64,000 bases of DNA from Mycoplasmatota bacterium (GCA_024650045.1 JANKMU010000003.1:50738-114737); one strand, 5' to 3'; counted from the first letter of the stretch, positions 1-10,750 are shown. Notes: generated by a model from the sequence alone, not told the origin. Numbers and translations are program-made.

Positions 1-512
1 AGGATGAAGTTGTTGATATTGTTTCATATTATGAGGAAATGATTGAAGAAAGACGCTCATCAGGGGAAAGTATTGATGATATACTAAGTGATTACAATAT
101 CAATGAAATTGTTAAAACAATGACACCAAATGTTTTATTAAAAAGACCTAATCGTACACATAAAGATATTACAAAAAATACAAAACAATTGGCTTTGGTT
201 TTACTATCAACACCATTTCTATTACCTTTAGGAATTTTGTACATTTCTATGTTGATTATTGCGTTTTCAATGATGTTGGTTACAGGAGTATTGATTTTCA
301 GCAGTTTTTTAGGTATTTTTTGGATGATTGTGGATTTGATGCAATCGAATATGGAAACTGCTAATATTATCGGGATATCTGGATTTTCAGTCATGATGTT
401 CTCATTGGCAGTGCTATTATCTATTTGGATCTACCAAGTAGCGTGGTATTTGTCAAAGAAGATGTTGTATTGGTTCAGTAATGTCGCAAGAAAAAAGGGT
501 GAATTAAGATGA
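1..512 (+). CDS. HAAS/DUF1700-type membrane protein, 5' truncated by window edge
   Basis: Reading frame of ORF 39..512 stays open to position 3 (DEVVDIVSYYEEMIEERRSSG), typical HAAS N-terminal helix pattern, followed by TM helices. Confidence 0.7.
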   Translation, partial: DEVVDIVSYYEEMIEERRSSGESIDDILSDYNINEIVKTMTPNVLLKRPNRTHKDITKNTKQLALVLLSTPFLLPLGILYISMLIIAFSMMLVTGVLIFSSFLGIFWMIVDLMQSNMETANIIGISGFSVMMFSLAVLLSIWIYQVAWYLSKKMLYWFSNVARKKGELR

Positions 513-1525
513 GAGTTATTGTTAAATTATTATTAGTTATATTTGTTTTAGGTTTAGTTATGACGATTGCTGCATTTTTTATGGGATTAAATATTCAAGG
601 TCTTACTGAATTTTTTAATGATGATGAATCATATGGTGAAGAAATTGTCTATGTACAAAATGATATGATAGATGGCATTAATCTAAGTTCTGAAACTAGA
701 AATGTTACACTCAGTGTAACAGATGAGACATTTATGACAGTACGTTATTATGCACAAGAAAAAGATACATGGACTATTTTAGAAGCTGATGGTGTATTAT
801 CAATTCTTCAAGAAGAAAAATCCCAATTTTTTAAGTTGTTTAACTTTAAAATTGCATCTAGTGAGGTTAGAACCATAAATATTGAAATTCCAGATACTTG
901 GATTTTGGATTTGACTATAAAATCAAATGTTGGAACAATTAGAATTGAGTTTGATCAAATCATGAATCATAAGGATTTGTCTGTTGACTCTAATACTGGT
1001 CAAGTATATTTAAAAAATATAAACTTAGACACAGTAAGTGTTGACCAAGATACTGGTTCAACTAGCTTAACTAATGTGACTATTGCTGGTGATTTAAGCG
1101 TTAATACTGATACAGGTAAAATCAATCTTGATAATGTAACAGCTCTAGATATAGATGTGAATTCAAATACTGGAAATATTGAAATGGTAGATATTGAAGC
1201 AACAAATATCATTGCTAATAATGATACTGGACGTATCATTTCAAATAAAGTACAAATCTCTGGAGATCTAGTGTATAAGACAACAACAGGAAAAATTACT
1301 TTAGAAGAAACTTCAGCAAGTAGTTATGATTTGAGAGCTTCTACAGGTGATATCATTATTACCTTGGAAAGCTTAAGTAATATTAAACTAGATTTAAAAG
1401 CAACGATTGGTAAAATTGAGATAGACGGAGTCAATCAAGGTAATACACATGTTGTAGCAACTGGAGCGATTTCGATGATTGTAAGAGTAACTACAGGTAA
1501 CATCACAATTAACGTACAAGACTAG
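509..1525 (+). CDS. DUF4097-family beta-helix protein with N-terminal TM segment
   Basis: Repeated NTGxIxLxN / DTGxxxL motifs; overlaps upstream HAAS gene by 4 nt. Confidence 0.75.
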   Translation: MRVIVKLLLVIFVLGLVMTIAAFFMGLNIQGLTEFFNDDESYGEEIVYVQNDMIDGINLSSETRNVTLSVTDETFMTVRYYAQEKDTWTILEADGVLSILQEEKSQFFKLFNFKIASSEVRTINIEIPDTWILDLTIKSNVGTIRIEFDQIMNHKDLSVDSNTGQVYLKNINLDTVSVDQDTGSTSLTNVTIAGDLSVNTDTGKINLDNVTALDIDVNSNTGNIEMVDIEATNIIANNDTGRIISNKVQISGDLVYKTTTGKITLEETSASSYDLRASTGDIIITLESLSNIKLDLKATIGKIEIDGVNQGNTHVVATGAISMIVRVTTGNITINVQD

Positions 1526-1542
1526 TTCTTGTGCGTTTTTTA
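1513..1542 (+). terminator. Intrinsic terminator
   Basis: cgtacaag-actagtt-cttgtgcg hairpin followed by T-run. Confidence 0.7.
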
Positions 1543-1621
1543 TTTATAAAATAAAATATCAGTTGACTTCCTTTATATTGGGCTTTTTTTATGCTACAAT
1601 TAAAAAAGGAGATGATAAAAA

Positions 1622-3001
1622 ATGTCTATTAATTTTAAAGAAGAAGTAATGAAGAGAAAAGATGCTTTAATTAAAGATTTAACAAAACTGATTCAAATCA
1701 ATTCAGAATTGACAACTTACGATCCAAATCGTAAAAATGCTCCTTTTGGAGAAGGTATAAAAGAAGCGCTTGATTTTATGTTAGAAGTCGGTAAAAGAGA
1801 TGGTTTTGAAACTATCAATCTTGAAGGTTATGCAGGACATATTGAATACGGAAATCAAAAAGAATATGTTGGTATGGTTGGGCATTTGGATGTCGTACCT
1901 GCGGGAAATGACTGGACATTTGATCCATATGGTGCAGAGATTCACGATGGTAAAATGTATGGTCGTGGAACTGAAGATGACAAAGGACCAACGATTGCAG
2001 CATATTATGCATTAAAAATATTAAAAGAACTTAAAGTTCCTTTATCAAAAAGAGTTAAATTGATTTTAGGTACTGATGAAGAAACAGGATGGCGTGGAGT
2101 TAGACGTTATTTTAGTGTTTATCCAGAAGCTCCGGTTTCAGGATTCATTCCTGATGCTGACTTTCCTTTAATTTATGCAGAAAAAGGAATTTCTAGAATT
2201 TTAGTTAAAGGACAATTAAAAAATAAAGATATCCTATCCATTCATGGAGGGTTTAGAGATAACATGGTTCCTGATTATGCATCAGCAGAACTCAAACCAT
2301 CAAAAGATTACAAATCATTATTTACTCAATTTTTAAATCAAAAAGGTTATGAAGGTTCTGTTGTGGAAAAAGATGATAATGTATCGATTAAGGTTGTTGG
2401 CAAGAGTGCTCATGGGTCTACACCAGAATTTGGTGAAAATGCAATTGATCGTTTATTTGAATTTTTTATTGAAAACAAAATTGATGATCAACTCGTTCAA
2501 TTGGTTGATCAGTTATTAATTCATGATGTTCGCGGTGAAAAGTTAGGTGTTCATTATCATGATGAAGAAATGGGACATTTGACAAATAACTTTGGCGTTA
2601 TATCTACAAATGAAAATAATTATGAGCTTAGATTAAATCTTCGTTATCCTAATGGTGTTGTTTTTGATGATGTTGTAGAAACTATTAAACAAAAGGTTGC
2701 TCCATTTGAAGCTACAGTAGAAGTCGATGGACACCAGAAACTACTTTATAATGATCCAAATTCTGATTTAGTTAAAACATTAATGGATGTCTATAAAAAG
2801 CACACAAATGATCATCAAGCAAAAGCAATCACAATTGGTGGCGGAACTTTCGCAAGAGCATTACCAAACAGTGTTGCATTTGGACCACACTTTTTAGAAA
2901 AACCAACATTTATTCATCAAAAAAATGAATTTATTGACATTAATGACTTGCTACTTGCAACAATCATTTACACAGAGGCATTATACGAACTGGCCAAATA
3001 A
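1622..3001 (+). CDS. pepV: Dipeptidase PepV (M20 family)
   Basis: GHLDVVPAGNDWTFDPYGAEIHDGKMYGRGTEDDKGP and DEETGWRG metal-binding motifs; aaaggag RBS. Confidence 0.9.
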   Translation: MSINFKEEVMKRKDALIKDLTKLIQINSELTTYDPNRKNAPFGEGIKEALDFMLEVGKRDGFETINLEGYAGHIEYGNQKEYVGMVGHLDVVPAGNDWTFDPYGAEIHDGKMYGRGTEDDKGPTIAAYYALKILKELKVPLSKRVKLILGTDEETGWRGVRRYFSVYPEAPVSGFIPDADFPLIYAEKGISRILVKGQLKNKDILSIHGGFRDNMVPDYASAELKPSKDYKSLFTQFLNQKGYEGSVVEKDDNVSIKVVGKSAHGSTPEFGENAIDRLFEFFIENKIDDQLVQLVDQLLIHDVRGEKLGVHYHDEEMGHLTNNFGVISTNENNYELRLNLRYPNGVVFDDVVETIKQKVAPFEATVEVDGHQKLLYNDPNSDLVKTLMDVYKKHTNDHQAKAITIGGGTFARALPNSVAFGPHFLEKPTFIHQKNEFIDINDLLLATIIYTEALYELAK

Positions 3002-3013
3002 CAGGAGGTTTCT

Positions 3014-3880
3014 ATGAAACAATATCTAGATTTATGTCGTCATGTTATGGAACATGGAAGTTTTAAAATGGATCGAACGGGAACTGGAACAAAAAGTGTT
3101 TTCGGTTATCAAATGCGTTATGATTTAAGAGAAGGCTTTCCACTTTTAACGACAAAAAAAGTTCATCTTAAATCAATTATTCATGAACTTTTATGGTTTA
3201 TTAATGGTGATACAAATATTAAATATCTTGTTGATCATGGCGTAAAAATCTGGAATGAATGGCCATATGAAGCATTTAAAAACAGTAAAGATTATCAAAA
3301 TGAATCAATGAATGAATATATTGAAAAGATTAAAAATGATGAATCGTTTGCCAAAAAATATGGAGATTTAGGACCTGTTTATGGAGCTCAATGGAGACAA
3401 TTCAACGGAGTGGATCAACTCCAATATATTTTAGACGAAATTAAAAATAATCCGGATTCAAGAAGAATGATATTAAGTGCATGGAATCCAGCAGAAATTA
3501 AACATATGGCGTTACCACCTTGTCATACTTTAATTCAGTTTTATGTTAGAGATCAAAAACTATCTTTACAGTTATATCAAAGAAGTGCAGACATCTTTTT
3601 AGGTGTTCCATTTAATATTGCATCATATGCATTGTTATTGATGATGGTTGCACAAGTAACTGGACTAGAAGTTGGTGAGTTTGTCCATACTTTAGGTGAT
3701 GCACATATATACTCAAATCATTTTGAACAAATAGAACTTCAGCTTACAAGAGAACCTAAAGAAAAACCTAAAATGATCATTAATCCAAATGTCAAATCAT
3801 TATTTGACTTTAAATATGAAGATTTTGAGTTAAAAGATTATAATCCATATCCTGCAATTAAAGGGAAGGTGGCAGTATGA
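3014..3880 (+). CDS. thyA: Thymidylate synthase
   Basis: [50 protein letters not shown]. Confidence 0.97.
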   Translation: MKQYLDLCRHVMEHGSFKMDRTGTGTKSVFGYQMRYDLREGFPLLTTKKVHLKSIIHELLWFINGDTNIKYLVDHGVKIWNEWPYEAFKNSKDYQNESMNEYIEKIKNDESFAKKYGDLGPVYGAQWRQFNGVDQLQYILDEIKNNPDSRRMILSAWNPAEIKHMALPPCHTLIQFYVRDQKLSLQLYQRSADIFLGVPFNIASYALLLMMVAQVTGLEVGEFVHTLGDAHIYSNHFEQIELQLTREPKEKPKMIINPNVKSLFDFKYEDFELKDYNPYPAIKGKVAV

Positions 3881-4350
3881 TTTCAATGATTTGGGCAATG
3901 GATGAAAATTGGTTAATAGGTAAAGATAATTTATTGCCTTGGCATTATGCAAAAGATTTAGCATATTTTAAAAAAATGACCAAAGATCAATCTGTTTTAA
4001 TGGGTGATATGACATATCAATCACTTAAAACATATTATAAGACAAAGCCATTACCTTTTAAAAAATCATATGTTGCTAATATTAGTGATGTTGATTATCC
4101 TGATGCAATTCATGTTAAAAATATTTTTGAGTTTTTTAGAAACTTAGATGAAGACGTTTTTATTATTGGTGGAAAGACGATATATGAATTATCTTTGCCA
4201 TTTGCAAAAAGGTTATATATAACTTATGTTTTAAATACACATGATGGTAATGTGTATTTTCCTAAATTCGATTTATCTCAATATAAACTGATAGACAAAA
4301 AGATAGAAGAAGGACTTATCTTTGCTGTCTATGAAAGGATAGAGTCATGA
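3877..4350 (+). CDS. folA: Dihydrofolate reductase
   Basis: [24 protein letters not shown]-terminus; directly downstream of and overlapping thyA. Confidence 0.93.
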   Translation: MISMIWAMDENWLIGKDNLLPWHYAKDLAYFKKMTKDQSVLMGDMTYQSLKTYYKTKPLPFKKSYVANISDVDYPDAIHVKNIFEFFRNLDEDVFIIGGKTIYELSLPFAKRLYITYVLNTHDGNVYFPKFDLSQYKLIDKKIEEGLIFAVYERIES

Positions 4351-5135
4351 TTAGTATCATCTTTTTATTGGGTTGGGCGGCATTTGTTTATATCATGACA
4401 ATTGTGGTTCCAAATTTATATTTAATACCACTATGGTTCGTTTTAGGACCTATTGTAGGCTTTATCATCATGGTTCTATTTTTATTGATACATTTTCCAT
4501 TATTTAAGATCACAAAATATGATAACAAATATAAGTATTTTTTATCAAGAAGTACAGCAAGATGGGTTAATATTTTTCCACTTAGATTAAGAATTCAAGT
4601 TAAAGGTTTGGAAAATATTCCCAAAGATGGACCGTTAACAGTTTACGCAAACCATAAATCTTATGCGGATCCATTTATCATTTTTGAGATTATGAAAAGA
4701 CCTACAACATTCACACCAAAGATGAGTGTTTATAAAGCTCCATTGATAGGTTCTTGGTTGAAATATTTAGGTGCATTCCCAATTGATCGATCAAGTGATC
4801 GCAATACTGCTAGAGCGATGGTTGATGCGATTAAAGTGGTTAAATCAGGTATGGCAATGGCGATATTTCCCGAAGGTGGAATTAAAGATAGAAACGATAT
4901 CAAAATGGTAGCAATGCGTGCTGGAGCATATAGAGTTGCGATGAAAGCTGAAGCTAATCTCTTACCTGTAAGCATTCATGGTTCAACAGAAATTAAGCAC
5001 CGTGCACCATTTAGAAGAACTAAAATTCAAGTTGTCATTCACCCTGTGGTCTATTATGAAGATATAAAAAAATTATCAACTGGTGAAGTGGCTGATAAAA
5101 TGTTTCATATTATTAATGATAGTTTACATAAATAA
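4347..5135 (+). CDS. plsC: 1-acyl-sn-glycerol-3-phosphate acyltransferase (PlsC family)
   Basis: NHKSYADPF (NHxxxxD) and FPEGG motifs, N-terminal TM. Confidence 0.85.
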   Translation: MISIIFLLGWAAFVYIMTIVVPNLYLIPLWFVLGPIVGFIIMVLFLLIHFPLFKITKYDNKYKYFLSRSTARWVNIFPLRLRIQVKGLENIPKDGPLTVYANHKSYADPFIIFEIMKRPTTFTPKMSVYKAPLIGSWLKYLGAFPIDRSSDRNTARAMVDAIKVVKSGMAMAIFPEGGIKDRNDIKMVAMRAGAYRVAMKAEANLLPVSIHGSTEIKHRAPFRRTKIQVVIHPVVYYEDIKKLSTGEVADKMFHIINDSLHK

Positions 5136-5156
5136 AAGGCTACTCGCCTTTTTTTA
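5134..5156 (+). terminator. Intrinsic terminator
   Basis: aaaggc-tactc-gccttt hairpin plus T-run. Confidence 0.7.
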
Positions 5157-5711
5157 TTCGATAACTCTTATTTTTTCATCAGTAACTTCAAAATACAAAA
5201 TATCTCCATTTTTAATTAAGTCAGCAAAAGAATATTTTTCAGGATCGATTCTTTTTCGAACAGCTTTGATAACATGAGAATGTGCTACAAATAATACTTT
5301 TTTATCAGCATGCATTTGATAAAATTTATCTAATCCTTTACTAACACGCTTGACTAACATTTTATCTGTTTCATATCTTTCAAATGTATAGTTTTCTTGT
5401 CTGACAAAAGGCATTGCTGTTTCTACAGGTGTGCCATCTAAGTGATAGAAATCACGTTCAACAAATGCATGATCAATAAATATGGGTTGATCCATTTGAA
5501 GTTCTAAAGATAAAATATAAGCAGTTTCTAAAGATCTAGATAAAGGTGATGAAGCAATCATATCAAATGTTTCACCTTTTTCTTTTAATAGTTTACCTAA
5601 ATTTCTTGCTTGTTCTTTTCCGGTTTCGTTTAATGGATTGTCTACTCTGCCTTGAACCAAACCATTTTCATTAAAAAAAGTTTGGCCATGACGTACCATT
5701 GCTAGTATCAT
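5154..5711 (-). CDS. Histidine phosphatase (phosphoglycerate mutase-like)
   Basis: VRHGQTFFNENGLVQGRVDNPLNETG; internal ATG with gaggga RBS preferred over ORF start at 5732. Confidence 0.88.
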   Translation of the reverse strand: MILAMVRHGQTFFNENGLVQGRVDNPLNETGKEQARNLGKLLKEKGETFDMIASSPLSRSLETAYILSLELQMDQPIFIDHAFVERDFYHLDGTPVETAMPFVRQENYTFERYETDKMLVKRVSKGLDKFYQMHADKKVLFVAHSHVIKAVRKRIDPEKYSFADLIKNGDILYFEVTDEKIRVIE

Positions 5712-5803
5712 AAAATCCCTCTTTTCATCCACATTATTATAACACGGATTATTACTTATTGCTTATCATATATGATAAAATATAAATAAGGAGTTGTGAT
5801 GAC

Positions 5804-7099
5804 ATGCATATTGTAGAAATTATCTCAAAGAAAAGAGATGGCGAAGTTTTAACAAAACAAGAGATAGATTATTTAATTAAAAATTATACGAATGGAAAAA
5901 TCCCTGATTATCAGATGAGTGCTTTTTTAATGGCGACTTACTTTCAAAATATGAATGATGAGGAAGCTACCTTTTTAGCGCTTGCGATGAGAGATTCTGG
6001 TGATATCATCGATTTATCGAAGATCCCTGGTATCAAAGTAGATAAACACTCAACTGGTGGTGTTGGTGATAAAGTAACTTTAATTTTAGGACCTTTACTT
6101 GCAAGCTTAGGTGTTAAGTTTGCCAAAATGAGTGGTCGTGGATTAGGCCATACTGGTGGAACCATTGATAAATTAGAAAGTATACCAGGTTATCAAGTTG
6201 AATTATCAGTTCAAGATTTGATTAAGCAAGTCAATGATATTGGAATTGCAATTGTTGGTCAAAGTGGGGATGTTGCACCTGCAGATAAAAAATTATATGC
6301 ATTACGTGATGTAACTGCAACAGTTGATATTATTCCATTGATTGCATCAAGTATTATGTCCAAAAAACTAGCAAGCGGTGCAGATGCCATTGTTTTAGAT
6401 GTTAAAGTCGGACATGGTGCCTTTATGAAAACTGAAGAGGATGCAACTAAACTTGCAGAACTCATGGTTGAGATTGGTAGAAAATCCGGTAAAAAAATGA
6501 CTGCTATTTTAACAGGTATGGATGAACCATTAGGACATAAAATTGGAAATGCACTTGAAGTATATGAGGCTATAGAGACGTTAAATGGTCAAGGACCGAA
6601 AGACTTAGTTGATGTAACCATTGAAATTGGTGCACATTTGCTTCTAGATTCAGAAATTGAAACAGATTTTGAAAAAGCAAAAATAAAGCTTCATGAAGCA
6701 TTACAAAATGGAATGGCGTACCAGAAATTTCTAGATTTAGTTAAAGCGCAAGGTGGAGACATAGAAAAATTAAATCAACCTGAGAATTTATTATCAAAAA
6801 AGACAGTCAAAGTCATGTCTCAAAAAGAAGGTTATATCACTGAAATCAATGCACTTGATATCGGAAGAGCAGCGATGCGTCTAGGTGCAGGTAGAGAAAC
6901 AAAAGAAGATGTTGTATTACTTGATGTAGGTATAGATCTACATAAAAAGATTGGTGATTATGTTAAAAAAAATGAGGTACTTGCTACATTGTACACTCAA
7001 GATAAAGGGGTTAAAGAGGCCGAAAAACTCGTAATAGAAGCAATTTCTATAGGGGATGAGCAAAAACGACTTCAACTAATTAAAAAAACGATTAAATAG
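5804..7099 (+). CDS. pdp: Pyrimidine-nucleoside phosphorylase
   Basis: KHSTGGVGDKVTLILGPLLASLGVKFAKMSGRGLGHTGGTIDKLESIPG. Confidence 0.95.
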   Translation: MHIVEIISKKRDGEVLTKQEIDYLIKNYTNGKIPDYQMSAFLMATYFQNMNDEEATFLALAMRDSGDIIDLSKIPGIKVDKHSTGGVGDKVTLILGPLLASLGVKFAKMSGRGLGHTGGTIDKLESIPGYQVELSVQDLIKQVNDIGIAIVGQSGDVAPADKKLYALRDVTATVDIIPLIASSIMSKKLASGADAIVLDVKVGHGAFMKTEEDATKLAELMVEIGRKSGKKMTAILTGMDEPLGHKIGNALEVYEAIETLNGQGPKDLVDVTIEIGAHLLLDSEIETDFEKAKIKLHEALQNGMAYQKFLDLVKAQGGDIEKLNQPENLLSKKTVKVMSQKEGYITEINALDIGRAAMRLGAGRETKEDVVLLDVGIDLHKKIGDYVKKNEVLATLYTQDKGVKEAEKLVIEAISIGDEQKRLQLIKKTIK

Positions 7100-7111
7100 G
7101 AAGTGGTTGAA

Positions 7112-8227
7112 ATGATAGTTTATCCTGATTATACGAATTCAATACTTAATGTATCAGCAACGATTTTAAAGCATTATAAAGCACCAACGATTTATCCAGC
7201 AATTCCTGAGCTAGAGAAGGAATTGAAGAAGAATTTTAAGCATGTTGTTTTAGTTTTATTAGATGGAATGGGTATGAATATTTTAGATCGACATCTGGAT
7301 TATAAAGATTTTCTATCGTCCCATGTTGTTAAAAGTATAACATCAATATTTCCCCCAACAACAGTTGCAGCGACGAACACTGTTTTATCTGGTTTGCCTC
7401 CTTTGTCCTCTGGTTATTTAGGTTGGGTTCAGTACTTTAAAAAAGAAAAAACGAATTTAACTGTTTTTACGAATGCTGACTTTTATGATCACAATCGAAC
7501 TTTTGATACAATTTTAAGAGATAAATATTTGAAATATCCAACGATTTATGATCAAATTAAAGCTTACAGTCCTAGAGTTAAAACATTCGAGTTGTTTCCC
7601 AATTTTAGAGCTAATGGTTTTAAAACATTTAAGGAACAAACCAATAAAGTTCTAGAAATTATTGAAGCAAAGGGCAAAACATTTACATATGTTTATTGGA
7701 CACAACCTGATCTGGTACAACATGATTACGGTATTGATAGTTTGGAAACTAAAAATATATTAAAACAATTAAATGAGGAAGCAGAATATTTGGCTAATCA
7801 AATCAATGATCAGACCATACTTATTTTTATTGCAGATCATGGACTTGTTGATGTTAAATCTTTTAATCTTTCAGAAAACTATGAGTTAACTAAATTATTG
7901 AAAAGACAACCTTCAATTGAGTCAAGAGCAACCAATTTTTTTGTTAAACCTTTTAGGAAGAAAAAATTCAAATTTCTTTTTGACGAGGATTATGGGGCAT
8001 TCTTTAAACTCTATACAAAAAGTGAACTTATGAAATCAAATTTGCTAGGTTATGGGCCTAAACATGCGATGCTTGATTCATTTTTAGGTGACTATATTGC
8101 TATCGCAACTGACGAGTATATATTTAATTTTATGAAAGGTACACCATTTAAAGCACATCATGCTGGATTGACTAAAGGTGAAATGGAAGTTCCTTTAATC
8201 ATTTATCATAAAGAAATAGACGCTTAG
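7112..8227 (+). CDS. Alkaline phosphatase superfamily phosphodiesterase/nucleotide pyrophosphatase-like
   Basis: LLDGMGMNIL, FPPTTVAATNTVLSGLPP, ADHGL motifs; aggaagtgg RBS before ATG 7112. Confidence 0.8.
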   Translation: MIVYPDYTNSILNVSATILKHYKAPTIYPAIPELEKELKKNFKHVVLVLLDGMGMNILDRHLDYKDFLSSHVVKSITSIFPPTTVAATNTVLSGLPPLSSGYLGWVQYFKKEKTNLTVFTNADFYDHNRTFDTILRDKYLKYPTIYDQIKAYSPRVKTFELFPNFRANGFKTFKEQTNKVLEIIEAKGKTFTYVYWTQPDLVQHDYGIDSLETKNILKQLNEEAEYLANQINDQTILIFIADHGLVDVKSFNLSENYELTKLLKRQPSIESRATNFFVKPFRKKKFKFLFDEDYGAFFKLYTKSELMKSNLLGYGPKHAMLDSFLGDYIAIATDEYIFNFMKGTPFKAHHAGLTKGEMEVPLIIYHKEIDA

Positions 8228-8245
8228 TATTTAAGCGTTTTTTTT
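8221..8245 (+). terminator. Intrinsic terminator
   Basis: cgctta-gtatt-taagcg plus 9 T. Confidence 0.75.
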
Positions 8246-8251
8246 TGCACA

Positions 8252-8272
8252 AAAAAAGGGCAATTGCCCTTA
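8252..8272 (-). terminator. Intrinsic terminator of the SPFH operon
   Basis: Minus strand aagggcaattgccctttttttt. Confidence 0.7.
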
Positions 8273-8293
8273 GTTTTGTGTATATTTATCTAT

Positions 8294-9232
8294 TTATTTC
8301 TTATCGCCTTTAGCAATTTCAGCTGCCATCATAACAGTTGCTGCGATATCAGTAATGTTTGTTGGTACAACAATCTTAGTAGCTTGTCCATTTGCAACTT
8401 GAGCAAGTGCTTCAAGTGATTTCAATGTAAGAACTGCTTGATCTGCACCAGCATCTTTAATTAATTTAATACCTAATGCTTCAGCTTCTTTAATCTTAAA
8501 GATTGCAGAAGCTTCACCTTCAGCCTTTAAAATTCTTTGTTTCTTATCGGCTTCAGCTCTAAGAATTACAGCTTCAGCTTCACCTTCAGCTTTAAGAATT
8601 TGAGAACGTTTTTCACCTTCAGCAATCAAAATGTTTTGACGTTTTTCACGTTCAGCACGCATTTGTTTTTCCATAGAGTCGCGAATATCTTTAGGTGGAA
8701 CAATGTTCTTAACTTCAACACGACTTACACGGATTCCCCATGGGTCAGTTGCTTCATCAAGAATTTCTCTCATCTTCGTGTTGATTAAATCTCTAGATGT
8801 TAGTGTTTGGTCTAAATCTAAATCACCAATAATGTTACGTAAAGTAGTTGCTGATATGTTTTCGATAGCTGACATTGGATCTTCTGTACCGTATGTGTAT
8901 GCTTTTGGATCGGTAATAGAGAAGAAGACAACTGTGTCAATTTGCATCGTAACATTATCTTTTGTAATAACAGGTTGAGGATCGAAATCTTTAACTTGTT
9001 CTTTCAAAGATACTGTTTTAACCATGCGATCAACAACAGGAATCAAGAAGTGAATACCTACACCCCAAGTGGTATGATAACCACCAAGACGCTCAACAAT
9101 AACTTTTTTGGTTTGTGTAACCAATCTAAAACTTGCAGCAAGAATCACAAACAATACGATTGCAACAATGATTAATGCTGTTTCCAATGCATTAAGGGCT
9201 ATTGGATTAATAAATAATTTTAACAATTCCAT
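8294..9232 (-). CDS. SPFH/band 7 (stomatin/HflC-like) membrane protein
   Basis: VIVERLGGYHTTWGVGIHFLIPVVDRM, DPWGIRVSRVEVKNIVPP, repeated KAEGEAEA coiled coil. Confidence 0.9.
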   Translation of the reverse strand: MELLKLFINPIALNALETALIIVAIVLFVILAASFRLVTQTKKVIVERLGGYHTTWGVGIHFLIPVVDRMVKTVSLKEQVKDFDPQPVITKDNVTMQIDTVVFFSITDPKAYTYGTEDPMSAIENISATTLRNIIGDLDLDQTLTSRDLINTKMREILDEATDPWGIRVSRVEVKNIVPPKDIRDSMEKQMRAEREKRQNILIAEGEKRSQILKAEGEAEAVILRAEADKKQRILKAEGEASAIFKIKEAEALGIKLIKDAGADQAVLTLKSLEALAQVANGQATKIVVPTNITDIAATVMMAAEIAKGDKK

Positions 9233-9251
9233 TGTAATACCTCTTTTCTAT

Positions 9252-9680
9252 TTATTTTTCTATTGTTTCTACAATTAATTTTGCACCTTCAATGTCTAAA
9301 ACTCTGATTTTAGTGCCAACTTCTAAAGTATCATGAGATATTGCTGACCAATCACCGTTTTTGACTTGTACTCTACCGATTGTATCTGGAGTAATTGTTT
9401 TTGTAACAACTCCGGTTGCTCCAACATACGAGTCAACATTTGTTTTAATCTCATTTGTCTTAAAATATTTCATAACAAATGGTCTAGTAAGAAGTAGTAA
9501 TAATACTGCAATTAAAACGAATACGACAACTTGAACGACAATATTTACTCTTAATAATGCCATGATAAAACTAGGTACAGCAGCTAATGCAAACCAAATA
9601 CTTACAAGATCTGATGTTGCAAACTCAACAACGATTGCTGCGATAAATAATCCTAACCACATCCAAACCATGAATTCCAT
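9252..9680 (-). CDS. NfeD-family membrane protein
   Basis: TM helices plus OB-like C-terminus (YVGATGVVTKTITPDTIGRVQVKNGDWSA); ATG 9680 has an RBS (ggagg); operonic with SPFH gene. Confidence 0.8.
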   Translation of the reverse strand: MEFMVWMWLGLFIAAIVVEFATSDLVSIWFALAAVPSFIMALLRVNIVVQVVVFVLIAVLLLLLTRPFVMKYFKTNEIKTNVDSYVGATGVVTKTITPDTIGRVQVKNGDWSAISHDTLEVGTKIRVLDIEGAKLIVETIEK

Positions 9681-9681
9681 A

Positions 9682-10056
9682 TTATATTTCCTCCTTAAGA
9701 TCAACAACAAGGATTTGATCTCTATATTCCCATGTTGCTTTGTACTTATGTGTTTCGTCATCAAGACGAATATCATACATTTTGCTAATCTCTTCCATAA
9801 ATGCTTTATTTGTTACTCTACTATAAGAGGAACGAACTGTAATTCTATATTTGTTTTTATCAGGAATATCATGCCTCATAGCATCTTCTTTACTAAGAGG
9901 TTTGATGATTAGCAGTTGTTTATTCTTTTCTAGACCAAGCATAACGCTATAAGCATTCTCGAAAAAAGTTGTTGCGGGTTTATTTAGTGTAATATTACCG
10001 GCAGCTAACGTAACGACACAGTCTTTAGGCTTTTCATTGAACCAAGTAATCTCCAT
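9682..10056 (-). CDS. Hypothetical protein
   Basis: ORF with aaggag RBS, butted directly against the NfeD gene. Confidence 0.6.
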   Translation of the reverse strand: MEITWFNEKPKDCVVTLAAGNITLNKPATTFFENAYSVMLGLEKNKQLLIIKPLSKEDAMRHDIPDKNKYRITVRSSYSRVTNKAFMEEISKMYDIRLDDETHKYKATWEYRDQILVVDLKEEI

Positions 10057-10132
10057 TGTAATCACTCCTTACACTTTATATTATACACCTAATTATACAA
10101 AATGCAACAAAATTACAAAAAATTATTATTCG

Positions 10133-10582
10133 TTATTTTGAGATAATTGATTTTAATTCGAAACCAAAATTTTCAGCATACTCTTTGAGTTCATGAAAAA
10201 CTTTATCGTCAATAGGTATAAAATTTGTTAAATAAACTTTTATTTTTTTCTCAAATTCAGATAATGAATCTAAAGCTGAATAAACAAAGAGTTTTACATC
10301 AGTGACTTGATAACGATATTCGACAACGTAAGTAATTGTATTTTTTTCATCAGCAACTGAAAAAGTAAACTTTTTCTCTAACTCATCTAAGCAAACAAAT
10401 TGGATTGCCCGATCAAATAAAGGTATTAATATATAAACACCAGGCTCATCAATTATTTTCAAAAAGGTACCAAACCGTTCAACAACCATTGCATGATTTT
10501 TTGACAAAATTTTGATATTTGGAACAATAACAAGTATGATTAAAAACAATAAAACAAGAAGACCAATAACGATATCTGTCAT
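10133..10582 (-). CDS. Short SPFH/band 7-like protein (TM + band 7 core, no long coiled coil)
   Basis: NHAMVVERFGTFLKIIDEPGVYILIPLFDRAIQFV resembles SPFH N-terminus. Confidence 0.7.
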   Translation of the reverse strand: MTDIVIGLLVLLFLIILVIVPNIKILSKNHAMVVERFGTFLKIIDEPGVYILIPLFDRAIQFVCLDELEKKFTFSVADEKNTITYVVEYRYQVTDVKLFVYSALDSLSEFEKKIKVYLTNFIPIDDKVFHELKEYAENFGFELKSIISK

Positions 10583-10647
10583 AATAATACCTCATTTCTT
10601 ACATATGTTTTGAAAATAATAAAATGTTGTGATAAGATATAAATGAT

Positions 10648-10735
10648 CACTACGGGGAGCCATGTGCTGAGAGGACGAAAGTCGACCCGAGAACCTGATC
10701 TGGATTGTACCAGCGGAGGGATAGTTGAGATGTAA
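10648..10735 (+). ncRNA. TPP riboswitch (THI element)
   Basis: acGGGGAGCcatgtgCTGAGAggacgaaagtcgACCCgagaACCTGATCTGGATtgtaCCAGCGgAGGGA matches the conserved thi-box core; upstream of thiT. Confidence 0.95.
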
Positions 10736-10750
10736 ATCACTATAACTATC

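Noticed and set aside
1000-1239. Minus-strand 79-aa ORF
   Set aside because: Antisense shadow of the repetitive DUF4097 gene.
8537-9175. Several + strand ORFs opposite the SPFH gene
   Set aside because: Antisense to a well-supported coding gene with strong family motifs; no RBS or plausible products.
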